A model generated the notes under the pieces. That model was not told the DNA's origin. It saw nothing but the letters and a program-made list of their open reading frames with translations, and did no database searches. From CAYYJR01 sp964472305 (GTDB lineage Bacteria; Armatimonadota; Hebobacteria; CAIYQO01), in assembly GCA_964472305.1 (NCBI GenBank), contig CAYYJR010000020.1, forward strand, positions 10,338 to 74,337: DNA of 64,000 nucleotides, written 5' to 3'. This document shows positions 54,833-61,959 of the stretch, in pieces (the first letter of the stretch is position 1; every line of letters begins with the position of its first letter). Made by a program: the position numbers and the translations under genes.

Positions 54833-54857
54833 GTGTACTCATATATTGAAAGTACAC
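54833..54857. promoter_or_regulatory. Inverted repeat spanning a TATATT box
   Basis: GTGTACT (54833-54839) and AGTACAC (54851-54857) are perfect arms 11 bases apart. A TATATT lies between them (54842-54847). This is the layout of a repressor operator over a -10 box, in front of the small gene below. No -35 box was found. Confidence 0.4.
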
Positions 54858-54868
54858 GGCGACACGTC

Positions 54869-55198
54869 ATGGGGGCAGCACGGGGAATGGGATTGTTGTT
54901 GACTATCGAAGGGGGCAATCCGCGCATGCGTCCGCTGGAGTTTACGTTGATTGAGGGCGAATGGTGGGCGGTGGTTTCCCGCGTCATCTGGCACGCGCTG
55001 TCGCAGTACGACGTTCAACATGCCGAGATCCTGTTCCTGGAATACGAGGGCATCCCCGAGCGCGTGCAGGGGGAACTGGTACGCGGCGCCTCGTTCGATG
55101 AACTGCGACAGCTGCGCGACAGGCGCATCGCGGCGGACGCCGACGATGCGGTCGTGAAGCTCATCCCCGAACGGACTGCCGACCGCCGGGCGGCATGA
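54869..55198 (+). CDS. Small hypothetical protein
   Basis: About 109 residues if it starts at ATG 54869; ATG 54887 and ATG 54926 (MRPLEFTLIEGEWW) are possible. The core LEFTLIEGEWWAVVSRVIWHALSQYDVQHAEILFLEYEG-like segment is mixed alpha/beta with acidic patches. I do not recognise a family. It is co-directional with the queD/fmdB pair and may be controlled by the repeat at 54833. Frame use and start remain uncertain. Confidence 0.4.
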   Translation: MGAARGMGLLLTIEGGNPRMRPLEFTLIEGEWWAVVSRVIWHALSQYDVQHAEILFLEYEGIPERVQGELVRGASFDELRQLRDRRIAADADDAVVKLIPERTADRRAA

Positions 55199-55341
55199 GC
55201 CGGGGCGCGCGCCGTATTTTTGACATTTTCTCACCCGCGCAGGCAGGATTTCCGCCGGCTGTCTGGTATTCTCTCCTTTGGTTCGTAAACCAATCCCTGG
55301 CACCGCATTCAACACCCCATATCGATGGAGGAGGTTTTCAG

Positions 55342-56313
55342 ATGAAAGTCGGAGTATTCGCCGCTGTGTTCGCCGATATGGCGTTCGAGCAGACCCTGGA
55401 CTTCATTAAAGATGCCGGCTGTGAGACGGTGGAGATCGGCACCGGCGCCTATCCTGGCGCGCCGCATTGCCCGCTGGATGAGCTGGTGGCGGACAAGGGC
55501 AAGGCGCAGGCGTGGGCAAAGAAGGTCACGGATCGCGGCCTGGAGATTTCCGCGCTGTCCTGCCATGGCAACCCCATTCACCCGGATGCCAGGATTGCCA
55601 AAGAGCACGACGGCATCTTCCGCAAAACCATCGATCTCGCCAGCATGCTGGGCATCGAAACGGTCATCAACTTCTCCGGCTGCCCGGGCGACGCGCCCGG
55701 CGCCACCTATCCGAACTGGGTCACCTGTCCGTGGCCGCCCGATTTCGGCGAAATTCTCAAATACCAGTGGACTGAAGTCGCCATCCCGTACTGGAAAGAA
55801 CTGAACGGCATTATGAAGGCGAAGAACGTCCGCGTCGGGCTGGAGATGCACCCCGGCTTCATCGTGTATAACCCGGAAAGCGCGCTGTGCCTGCGCGAGA
55901 GCTGTGGCGACCGCATCGGCGTCAACTTTGACCCGAGCCACCTTTTCTGGCAAGGGATGGATCCCATCTATAGCCTGCGCAAACTGGGTCAAGCCGGCGC
56001 CATCTTCCATTTCCATGCCAAGGATTGCAAGATCGACGAGATCAACACCAAAACGAACGGCGTGCTGGACACCAAAGCCTACTCGCCTAACGAAATCGGG
56101 CGCTCGTGGATCTTCCGCACCGTCGGATACGGCCATGACGCGCAGATCTGGAAAGACATGATCAGCACCCTGCGCATGCTCGGTTACGACGGCGCGTTGT
56201 CGATCGAGCATGAAGACAGCCTGATGAGCGGCCGCGAAGGCTTCAAAAAAGCCGTCGCTTTCCTCAAGTCGGTGGTCATCACTGAAAAGCCGGGGCCGGC
56301 CTACTGGGCGTAA
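55342..56313 (+). CDS. Sugar phosphate isomerase/epimerase (xylose isomerase-like TIM barrel)
   Basis: A 323-residue AP-endonuclease-2/IolE-type TIM barrel. The strand signatures CETVEIGTGAYPG, SALSCHGNPIHPD, VGLEMHPGFIVYN, IGVNFDPSHLFW, FHFHAKD and ALSIEHED carry the metal-binding Glu, His and Asp residues, and all are present. Family members interconvert keto or aldo sugars or inositol derivatives. GGAGGAGG precedes ATG 55342. A strong hairpin follows the stop. Confidence 0.85.
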   Translation: MKVGVFAAVFADMAFEQTLDFIKDAGCETVEIGTGAYPGAPHCPLDELVADKGKAQAWAKKVTDRGLEISALSCHGNPIHPDARIAKEHDGIFRKTIDLASMLGIETVINFSGCPGDAPGATYPNWVTCPWPPDFGEILKYQWTEVAIPYWKELNGIMKAKNVRVGLEMHPGFIVYNPESALCLRESCGDRIGVNFDPSHLFWQGMDPIYSLRKLGQAGAIFHFHAKDCKIDEINTKTNGVLDTKAYSPNEIGRSWIFRTVGYGHDAQIWKDMISTLRMLGYDGALSIEHEDSLMSGREGFKKAVAFLKSVVITEKPGPAYWA

Positions 56314-56333
56314 CCTCGCGCCATCGTTCTCGC

Positions 56334-56367
56334 AGCGCGGGGGCACGGTTCGCCGTGCCCCCGCGCT
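56334..56367 (+). terminator. 15-bp GC-rich stem with TTCG loop
   Basis: AGCGCGGGGGCACGG (56334-56348) pairs perfectly with 56353-56367 around the tetraloop TTCG. Only a weak T tract (ATTGT) follows. It ends directly against the promoter of the next gene, so it could act as an insulator. Confidence 0.65.
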
Positions 56368-56368
56368 A

Positions 56369-56397
56369 TTGTCCGATCCGCCGTGTCCTGCTACACT
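56369..56397 (+). promoter_or_regulatory. Core promoter abutting the start of the 56406 gene
   Basis: TTGTCC (56369-56374), 17-base spacer, TACACT (56392-56397); ATG 56406 begins eight bases later without Shine-Dalgarno sequence. A leaderless transcript is predicted. Confidence 0.6.
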
Positions 56398-56405
56398 GAG
56401 TCGCC

Positions 56406-56882
56406 ATGCCCGAACGCACGACGCCGTATCCATTGCCCGATCGCACGATGCTGACGCTCTCCCCACGAGAGTTGGCCGGCATCGCGGTCGCCATCATCCA
56501 GCGCGTCTACGGCGTCACGCTGGATGAGTCCCGCGCCAGCGTGGCGCGCCTGGATGCGCTGCTGCGCGGGCGCTTCCGCCTGGGCTGTTACACCCCCGAC
56601 ACCTTTCCCGCCGCGCTGGCGGTGGCGCTGGGCGCGCACCTGGGTGAGGTGCTGCTGCGCGTCGTGCCCGGCGGCCGCTGGGGCGAGCACATCGAGAACC
56701 TCTACGGCACGCCGCTGCCGTTCCTCGTCTTCACCCTGGGCGAATACGAACGCCAGATTAACGTGGTGGAGGACATGCTCACCCTGCTGTGGCGGGGAAG
56801 CGGCCTGCTGCCCGGCGACTATTTCGCCGACCAGGTGCGCGGGCTGACGCGGCTGGGATTTGACACCCGCACCGCCGCGTAA
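56406..56882 (+). CDS. Conserved-looking hypothetical protein
   Basis: A 158-residue soluble protein. After an acidic-basic start it has a helix LAGIAVAIIQRVYGV and a central stretch ALGAHLGEVLLRVVPGGRWG, a layout seen in several bacterial proteins of unknown function in which a Gly-rich turn follows a LGE helix. No catalytic motif was recognised. The start agrees with the promoter just upstream. Confidence 0.5.
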   Translation: MPERTTPYPLPDRTMLTLSPRELAGIAVAIIQRVYGVTLDESRASVARLDALLRGRFRLGCYTPDTFPAALAVALGAHLGEVLLRVVPGGRWGEHIENLYGTPLPFLVFTLGEYERQINVVEDMLTLLWRGSGLLPGDYFADQVRGLTRLGFDTRTAA

Positions 56883-57029
56883 AAGACGATATGGCGACAC
56901 CACGGATGACACTGGAATAATACCGTCCGGCCTATTATCCAAGCCAGGTGCGCCTTGACAAACTTGCGTTTGTATGCATGGCGTGCAAAAAATCGAAAAG
57001 TTACCGTAAGATGTTCCGCGGCACGTCAT

Positions 57030-57140
57030 CACTCCTGTTGAGGCCTGCACTGCCTCCACCGCCTTCCGCGGCCCACGCAGCTTGAGTCGCTGGCTATCCT
57101 CACGCCACGCCCGATACCAGTAACCTGCTACAATTGAGAC
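57030..57140 (-). pseudogene. Possible remnant of a transposase-accessory gene
   Basis: The minus-strand frame reads YWYRAWREDSQRLKLRGP and KAVEAVQAST, a pattern (aromatic-rich, then basic) seen in short DUF6788-type proteins linked to IS elements. Both ends are lost. This is a weak resemblance. Confidence 0.25.
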
Positions 57141-57144
57141 ATGC

Positions 57145-57615
57145 TTATTGTGGCACATACAGCTGGGCATGTCCGCCGTTGGCAGTGCCCGTCTGCTGGC
57201 AGTGTGACTTGCAATCATGCTGCCCGGCCTGTCCGGCCATGGTGCACTGCATGCCTTTGTCGGTCTTTGTGCAGCAGCCTTGGGCGCAATCTTGGCACTG
57301 GCTATCCGTGCAGCACTGACCGTCAACGCACTGGCCGGCGTGCTTCGTGCAGCACTGCTGATCTTTGCAGCAAGCCATGTCTTTCCCACAGCAGGCGCTG
57401 GCACTCGGCGTGCACTTCCCATCGGCGCAACAGGCGTCTTCACAACACGGTTGACCTTGCTGGCAACAGTCCGTCGCCGTCCCCTGGGTATGCATGGCGC
57501 ACTGCTTGTGCGCCGCTTTCCCGGTCGTGGTAGGCGCAGTTTGTGCCCAGAGCGCCGTGGCTGCAGCCAGCGCGACGATCAGCATAAGAGCCGGAAGTAA
57601 GAAACGTTTTCGCAT
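57145..57615 (-). CDS. Exported cysteine-rich protein with CC repeats
   Basis: A 156-residue protein with a signal peptide (FLLPALMLIVALAAATALWAQ) and a mature part with 24 cysteines, including eight CC pairs (for example DCCQQGQPCCEDACC, ACCGKDMACC, KDQQCC). The spacing Cys-x-Cys-Cys is regular and there are few hydrophobic residues, so folding is likely metal-dependent. It lies beside a copper ATPase and an HMA-like gene, so binding of copper (or another soft metal) in the periplasm is the best inference. Metallothioneins are usually not exported. GAGGAG lies ten bases upstream of the ATG. Confidence 0.65.
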   Translation of the reverse strand: MRKRFLLPALMLIVALAAATALWAQTAPTTTGKAAHKQCAMHTQGTATDCCQQGQPCCEDACCADGKCTPSASACCGKDMACCKDQQCCTKHAGQCVDGQCCTDSQCQDCAQGCCTKTDKGMQCTMAGQAGQHDCKSHCQQTGTANGGHAQLYVPQ

Positions 57616-57783
57616 GTAATGAGTTCTCCTCTGTGAACTGGAATCAGGGTTCCGATCTCTCAGGACGCGACACAGCGAACACCGGTTCCCTGGTTTTTAA
57701 ATTTGTTTTGGCGTGCTGAGATGGACAACGACACTGTCTACCTATCATGTTAGATGGAAACGCATAGCTGAGAGGTGTGTAGC

Positions 57784-58044
57784 ATGTGGCCACATATGTG
57801 GGATGGCGGAAGTGGATGGTGGGTCGCGATGATGATCGGCATGATCCTGTTTTGGATTGCCGTCTTTGTAGGACTGTATCTCCTGTACCGTGTATTGGCA
57901 CAACGTGGCGCATTGAGTCCGGCCGCCGGACCGACTACGCCCGTGACCGAGACACCGCGATCAATCCTTGACCGGCGGTTGGCCGCGGGCGAGATCTCCT
58001 CGGATGAGTATGATATGTTGCGCCACAAGCTCGAAGGCGGCTAA
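57784..58044 (+). CDS. Small membrane protein with C-terminal SHOCT domain
   Basis: About 86 residues: a Trp-rich N-terminus (MWPHMWDGGSGWWVAMM), one membrane helix (IGMILFWIAVFVGLYLLYR) and a C-terminal SHOCT motif ILDRRLAAGEISSDEYDML. SHOCT proteins are often found with metal or envelope stress genes. GAGAGG precedes the ATG. It converges on the copper ATPase gene, which ends eight bases later. A related shorter protein lies at 36266-36436. Confidence 0.75.
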   Translation: MWPHMWDGGSGWWVAMMIGMILFWIAVFVGLYLLYRVLAQRGALSPAAGPTTPVTETPRSILDRRLAAGEISSDEYDMLRHKLEGG

Positions 58045-58052
58045 TACGATGC

Positions 58053-60194
58053 TTACGCGGCTTTTCGGTGGTCGTGCGGCATGTCATGCCCTTCGTGTGT
58101 CTGTGCTGCCATGGCGGGCACGGCCGGCTGTGTGATGGGAGTAATCTGTGTACGCCGCAGCAGTAACGCATTGATCACCACAATAATACTGGAGGCGGCC
58201 ATGAGCAATGCCGCCCATTCTGGGCGCAACACGATGCCGTAGCCAGCCAGCACGCCGGCGGCGACCGGGATGGCAATCACGTTGTAGCCAGTCGCCCAGA
58301 CCAGATTTTGCTTCATCTTGCTCAACGTCGCCCGACTTAAGCGAATGAGGCTCACCACATCACGCGGGTCATCGCGCACCAGCACGATATCCGCGGACTC
58401 GATGGCCACCTGTGTGCCGGCGCCGATGGCGATGCCGATATCGGCCTGGACGAGTGCGGGCGCATCGTTGATGCCATCGCCCACCATCCCGACACGCTTG
58501 CCTTCGGCCTGCAGCGCTTTGACCTTCTCCGCTTTTTGCCCCGGCTGCACTTCCGCGAAGTACGTATCGAGACCGAGTTCCTGGGCGACATAGGCGGCCA
58601 CATTCTTGTGGTCCCCGGTGAGCATGGCAACTTCTACGCCGAGATCTTTCAGATCGCGCACGACGGCATAGGACTCAGGACGAATGACATCGGCTAGAGC
58701 GATAAACCCGGCGAAATCTTTCTCCCGCGCCACATACACCAGTGTCTTCCCTTGTGACGTGAGCGTGTTCGCCTGTTGGGCTGCTCCAGACACATCGATA
58801 CCGAATTGCTCCATGAGCGCGCGGTTGCCGGCGGCGATAGTCTGCCCGTTCACCGTCGCTTGCGCGCCGCGGCCAGGAATCGCACGAAAGTCACTGCTGG
58901 TGCTCACGCTGAAGTTGCGCTCGCGTGCACTACGCACGATGCCCTGGGCAATGGAATGTTCAGAGTTGGCCTCCAATGCCGCAGTGAGTTGGAGCAGTTG
59001 TGGCTCGGTAGTTTTGCCAAATGTGACGATGTCGGTGACGCCAAATTCGCCTTTCGTCAGCGTGCCGGTCTTGTCAAAGATGATACTGTTCAACCGCACA
59101 GCAGTTTCTGTAGCCTCGTTATTGCGAATGAGAATGCCCGCGTGCGCGCCTAATGTCGAGGAGATGATGACCACGGTGGGAATAGCCAACCCCAGCGCGT
59201 GGGGACACGCCACAATGAGCACGGTGACCATGCGGAGCAAGGCAAAGACGAGTCCAGCCTGGGTGAAGAACATCCAGACGACGAAAGCCCCGATGCCGAC
59301 GACGAGTGCGATGATGGTCAGGTACTGCGCCGCCACATCTGCCAGCCGCTGGGTGCGTGTTTTCGAGGCCTGGGCTTCTTCGATGAGTGTCACGATTTGC
59401 GCCACAGCCGTCTCTTTCCCCGTGGCGGTGACCCGCATCCGAAAGGCGCCAGACCCATTGAGCGAACCGCCAATCACGGTATCCCCTGGCTGTTTCGGCA
59501 CCGGACGTGACTCACCGGTCAACAATGACTCATTTACCTCGCTCTCACCATCAATCACATCCCCATCAATAGGCACTTGATCACCCGGACGCACGAACAG
59601 CAGATCACCTTTATGAAGCTGTTCCGTCGGCACGGTTTCGGTATGGTCGTCGATGATGCGGTTGGCCGACGGGGGAATTAGTTTGATGAGTTCACGTAAC
59701 GCGCCAGTGGCCCCACGCAGCGAGCGCATTTCCATCCAATGGCCAAAGAGCAAGAACACCACGAGGGTGCTGATTTCCCAGTAGAATTCAGGTGCCGCAA
59801 AAAAGAAGGTCGCGGCAGTGCTGAAGAGGTAGCCGGAGGCCACAGCCACCGACACCAGCACGTTCATATCAAAGGTGCCTGTGGGCAAAGCCTGGGCAGC
59901 GCCGCGGTAGAATGGCCATGCCCCCCAAATGGCAATGATACTGGCAAGCCCCCAGAGCACCAGCATCTGCCCAGGGAAGGTGTAAGAGAATCCCAGCCAC
60001 TCCTGGATCATCGGGGAGAGGAGCAGTACGGGGATGGTGAGCACCGCGGTGATATAGAACCGTTGGCGGAACTCCGTCTCCATGCCTTCATGATGGCCGC
60101 CACTATGACCTTGATCTCGATGGGAACCTGGATGGGTCTGTGCCGTGGTCGGCGACTGATGCCCTGCGTGCTCGTCATGATGGTCGTGATTCAT
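58053..60194 (-). CDS. copB: Copper-exporting P-type ATPase with CPH motif (CopB type)
   Basis: A 713-residue P1B-type ATPase of the cytoplasmic membrane. The N-terminus is His-rich (ten His in the first 37 residues) in place of CxxC metal domains. CPH near residue 330 (IVACPHALGLA), DKTGTLTKGEF near 372, HSIAQG, and GDGINDAPAL near 570 are intact. The CPH motif plus the His-rich tail define P1B-3 (CopB) enzymes, reported to move Cu(I) or Cu(II) out of the cell. A His-rich C-terminus (HEGHDMPHDH) is also present. Its ATG overlaps the stop of the HMA-like gene by four bases. Confidence 0.92.
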   Translation of the reverse strand: MNHDHHDEHAGHQSPTTAQTHPGSHRDQGHSGGHHEGMETEFRQRFYITAVLTIPVLLLSPMIQEWLGFSYTFPGQMLVLWGLASIIAIWGAWPFYRGAAQALPTGTFDMNVLVSVAVASGYLFSTAATFFFAAPEFYWEISTLVVFLLFGHWMEMRSLRGATGALRELIKLIPPSANRIIDDHTETVPTEQLHKGDLLFVRPGDQVPIDGDVIDGESEVNESLLTGESRPVPKQPGDTVIGGSLNGSGAFRMRVTATGKETAVAQIVTLIEEAQASKTRTQRLADVAAQYLTIIALVVGIGAFVVWMFFTQAGLVFALLRMVTVLIVACPHALGLAIPTVVIISSTLGAHAGILIRNNEATETAVRLNSIIFDKTGTLTKGEFGVTDIVTFGKTTEPQLLQLTAALEANSEHSIAQGIVRSARERNFSVSTSSDFRAIPGRGAQATVNGQTIAAGNRALMEQFGIDVSGAAQQANTLTSQGKTLVYVAREKDFAGFIALADVIRPESYAVVRDLKDLGVEVAMLTGDHKNVAAYVAQELGLDTYFAEVQPGQKAEKVKALQAEGKRVGMVGDGINDAPALVQADIGIAIGAGTQVAIESADIVLVRDDPRDVVSLIRLSRATLSKMKQNLVWATGYNVIAIPVAAGVLAGYGIVLRPEWAALLMAASSIIVVINALLLRRTQITPITQPAVPAMAAQTHEGHDMPHDHRKAA

Positions 60195-60433
60195 GCCGCG
60201 TCCTCATTTGCCATGGGCTGTCCGGTGGGGTAGCCGTGACGTGCCAATAGATCGCGCACGGTATCCAGGGTGGTGCGGGCATCGTCATACTGCACGCGTA
60301 CCGTGCCACTGACCGGGTTAATACTGACATCGGTGACGCCCATCTCCTCGGAGGCAAGGCGCTCCAATCCCACCGGCGCTTCATCCGGTCGTGCTTCATC
60401 GTGTAAGGGCAGCAGAGCCGTACGTTGTGCCAT
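60191..60433 (-). CDS. HMA-like domain protein without the CxxC metal site
   Basis: An 80-residue protein that aligns with the beta-alpha-beta-beta-alpha-beta fold of copper chaperones: VGLERLASEEMGVTDVSINP, VRVQYDD and VRDLLARHGYP match strand/helix positions. It has no cysteine at all, and the loop that should carry MxCxxC reads HDEARPDE. It cannot bind Cu(I) in the usual way. It is the first gene of the operon and is translationally coupled to copB. Role unknown: perhaps a protein partner of the ATPase. Confidence 0.6.
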   Translation of the reverse strand: MAQRTALLPLHDEARPDEAPVGLERLASEEMGVTDVSINPVSGTVRVQYDDARTTLDTVRDLLARHGYPTGQPMANEDAA

Positions 60434-60638
60434 AGCATGACCTCAACAACTCGATATTGTTTCAGCCTACCAGATTCTGGCGCACCTACCGGTTCCCGAG
60501 TTCCGACATCTCGGATGACGTTGTGCGTGCCTGTGAGAAAAAGGTGACGCCGTGGTCGAACATGAGATGCCGATTGTCATAGTGTGTGAGCGACCAATAC
60601 CTGGGAGTTGGCGTATGATGGCAGAGTGAGGAAGACTA
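60434..60638. promoter_or_regulatory. Upstream region of the copper operon
   Basis: The region should contain the copper operon's promoter on the minus strand. GAGG lies eight bases before ATG 60433. I see no clear CsoR, CueR or CopY operator, and no gene. Confidence 0.3.
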
Positions 60639-60702
60639 ATGAAGCATGTGACCATCCTGGTGATCATTGTCATATGGGGGCTGTCGGCGGTGGGAAGCCG
60701 TG
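60639..60702 (+). pseudogene. 5' fragment of a gene with a signal-like N-terminus
   Basis: ATG 60639 (GAGG a few bases upstream) opens MKHVTILVIIVIWGLSAVGS, a signal peptide or membrane helix, and then runs into IS21-type sequence. The rest of the gene is missing. It appears to have been cut when the element inserted. Confidence 0.4.
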
Positions 60703-60968
60703 CGGGCATAGGTGAACTCGGTGGCATCGCCACGCAGCACCTTCTTCACCGTGTTGCGGGATAGGTGAAACTCGCGCGCAATCTGGCGGATCGACTTGCC
60801 GTCACGCTGGTGCGCGCAGCGAATCTTGCGGATGGTCTCCACGATCAGCATCTCCTCTCAAGGTCTCCTCTCTGGTTGGCCCAGAGAGGGTGACAGGTCT
60901 GCCGAGGTGGGTCAATTTTGGACGCCGATTACCCCCGCAAGTGGGTCATTATTGCACGCCGGTTCACA
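60700..60968 (-). mobile_element. istA: IS21-family left end with truncated istA
   Basis: ATG 60851 opens MLIVETIRKIRCAHQRDGK, then SIRQIAREFHLSRNTVKKVL, the HTH start of IS21 IstA transposases; the match stops near EFTYAR, so only about 50 residues remain. Between 60852 and 60968 lies the typical IS21 end: the terminus TGTGAACC at 60968 and two 21-bp imperfect repeats ending TGACCCAC (60907-60927 and 60941-60961), which are transposase-binding sites. istB and the other end are not present, so the element is dead. Confidence 0.7.
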
Positions 60969-61933
60969 CCACCATCCGCGAACTGCTGGTCAATCCAGTC
61001 TACACGGGCGACATCGTCTGGAACCGCCTGACCTTCGGCAAGTTCTTCAGACTCAGTGACGGTCAGACAGCAGCACGTCACGGCTTGCCGGGGAATGGCC
61101 CGGAGCATAACCCCGAAGAGGACTGGATCTTGGTGCCAGATAGCCATGAACCCCTGGTCAGCCGGGAACTCTTCACGCAGGCGCGAGCCATTCGCGAAAA
61201 ACGCCGGGACAAGCTGGGTATTGAGACGTATCGTAATGGGCAGGGGTCGAAATCGACCTTCCTCCTGACCGGCTTAATCGTCTGTGCGCACTGCGGCCAT
61301 AACTGGCAAGGGTACTCGACACGCAAGGGCAAGCCGAAGAAAGACGGGGAGATCATTAAGAACTATTACTACACTTGCGGTGGCTACGTGACGAAAGGTA
61401 ACACGGTCTGCATCCGCTCGATTATCCCACAAGCCGAGATTGAGGACTGGGTGCTGGAGCAGATTGGCAAATTGGCGGAACGCTACCTTCAGCCAGACGG
61501 GAAACAGCAACTCATGGCCTCGGTGCACAAAGGCGTCCGCACCGAGACGCGAGCAATTGAGCAGACATTGGCGCGCATCGCGAAACGGCGGGAGGAGATC
61601 ACCCGCATGATCAGTAATGCGCTGCTCAACATCTCTGAAGAAAATCGTGACATGATCAATGAGCACTTGCGCACGTTGCGTACTGAGATGGATGGGCTGA
61701 AGCTGCAGGATGAGGAACTACGCCAGCAAGTCGCCGAGGAAGAGCACGCCGATGAGATTGTCACGGAAGCCATGGACCGCTTCCGCCAGGTGCGCGCGAT
61801 CATGACCCACGGGACTGTCGACGAACAGCGCAGCATCGTCCGGGCTTTTGTGCGGAAGATCACCTTCGACCCGGAGACGCGGAAGGGGACGGTGGATTTT
61901 TGGGTGCTGCCGAATTCTCAGCCAGCTATCTGA
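60969..61933 (+). pseudogene. Large serine recombinase lacking its catalytic N-terminus
   Basis: About 320 residues of the C-terminal part of a large serine recombinase: recombinase domain (ELLVNPVYTGDIVWNRL; DSHEPLVSRELF), zinc ribbon (CAHCGHNW ... YTCGGYVTKGNTVC) and a coiled coil near the end. The N-terminal resolvase domain with the catalytic Ser is absent; the frame runs into IS21 sequence at 60968, where the element has inserted. The frame could still be translated from within the IS end, but it would be inactive. Family members integrate phages or integrative elements. Confidence 0.7.
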
Positions 61934-61959
61934 TGGCTACATTTCGCGATAGCGAAGCT

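Noticed and set aside
60434..60638. CueR or CsoR operator before the copper operon
   Set aside because: No dyad with the known consensus was found; only vague GGTAGG repeats are visible.
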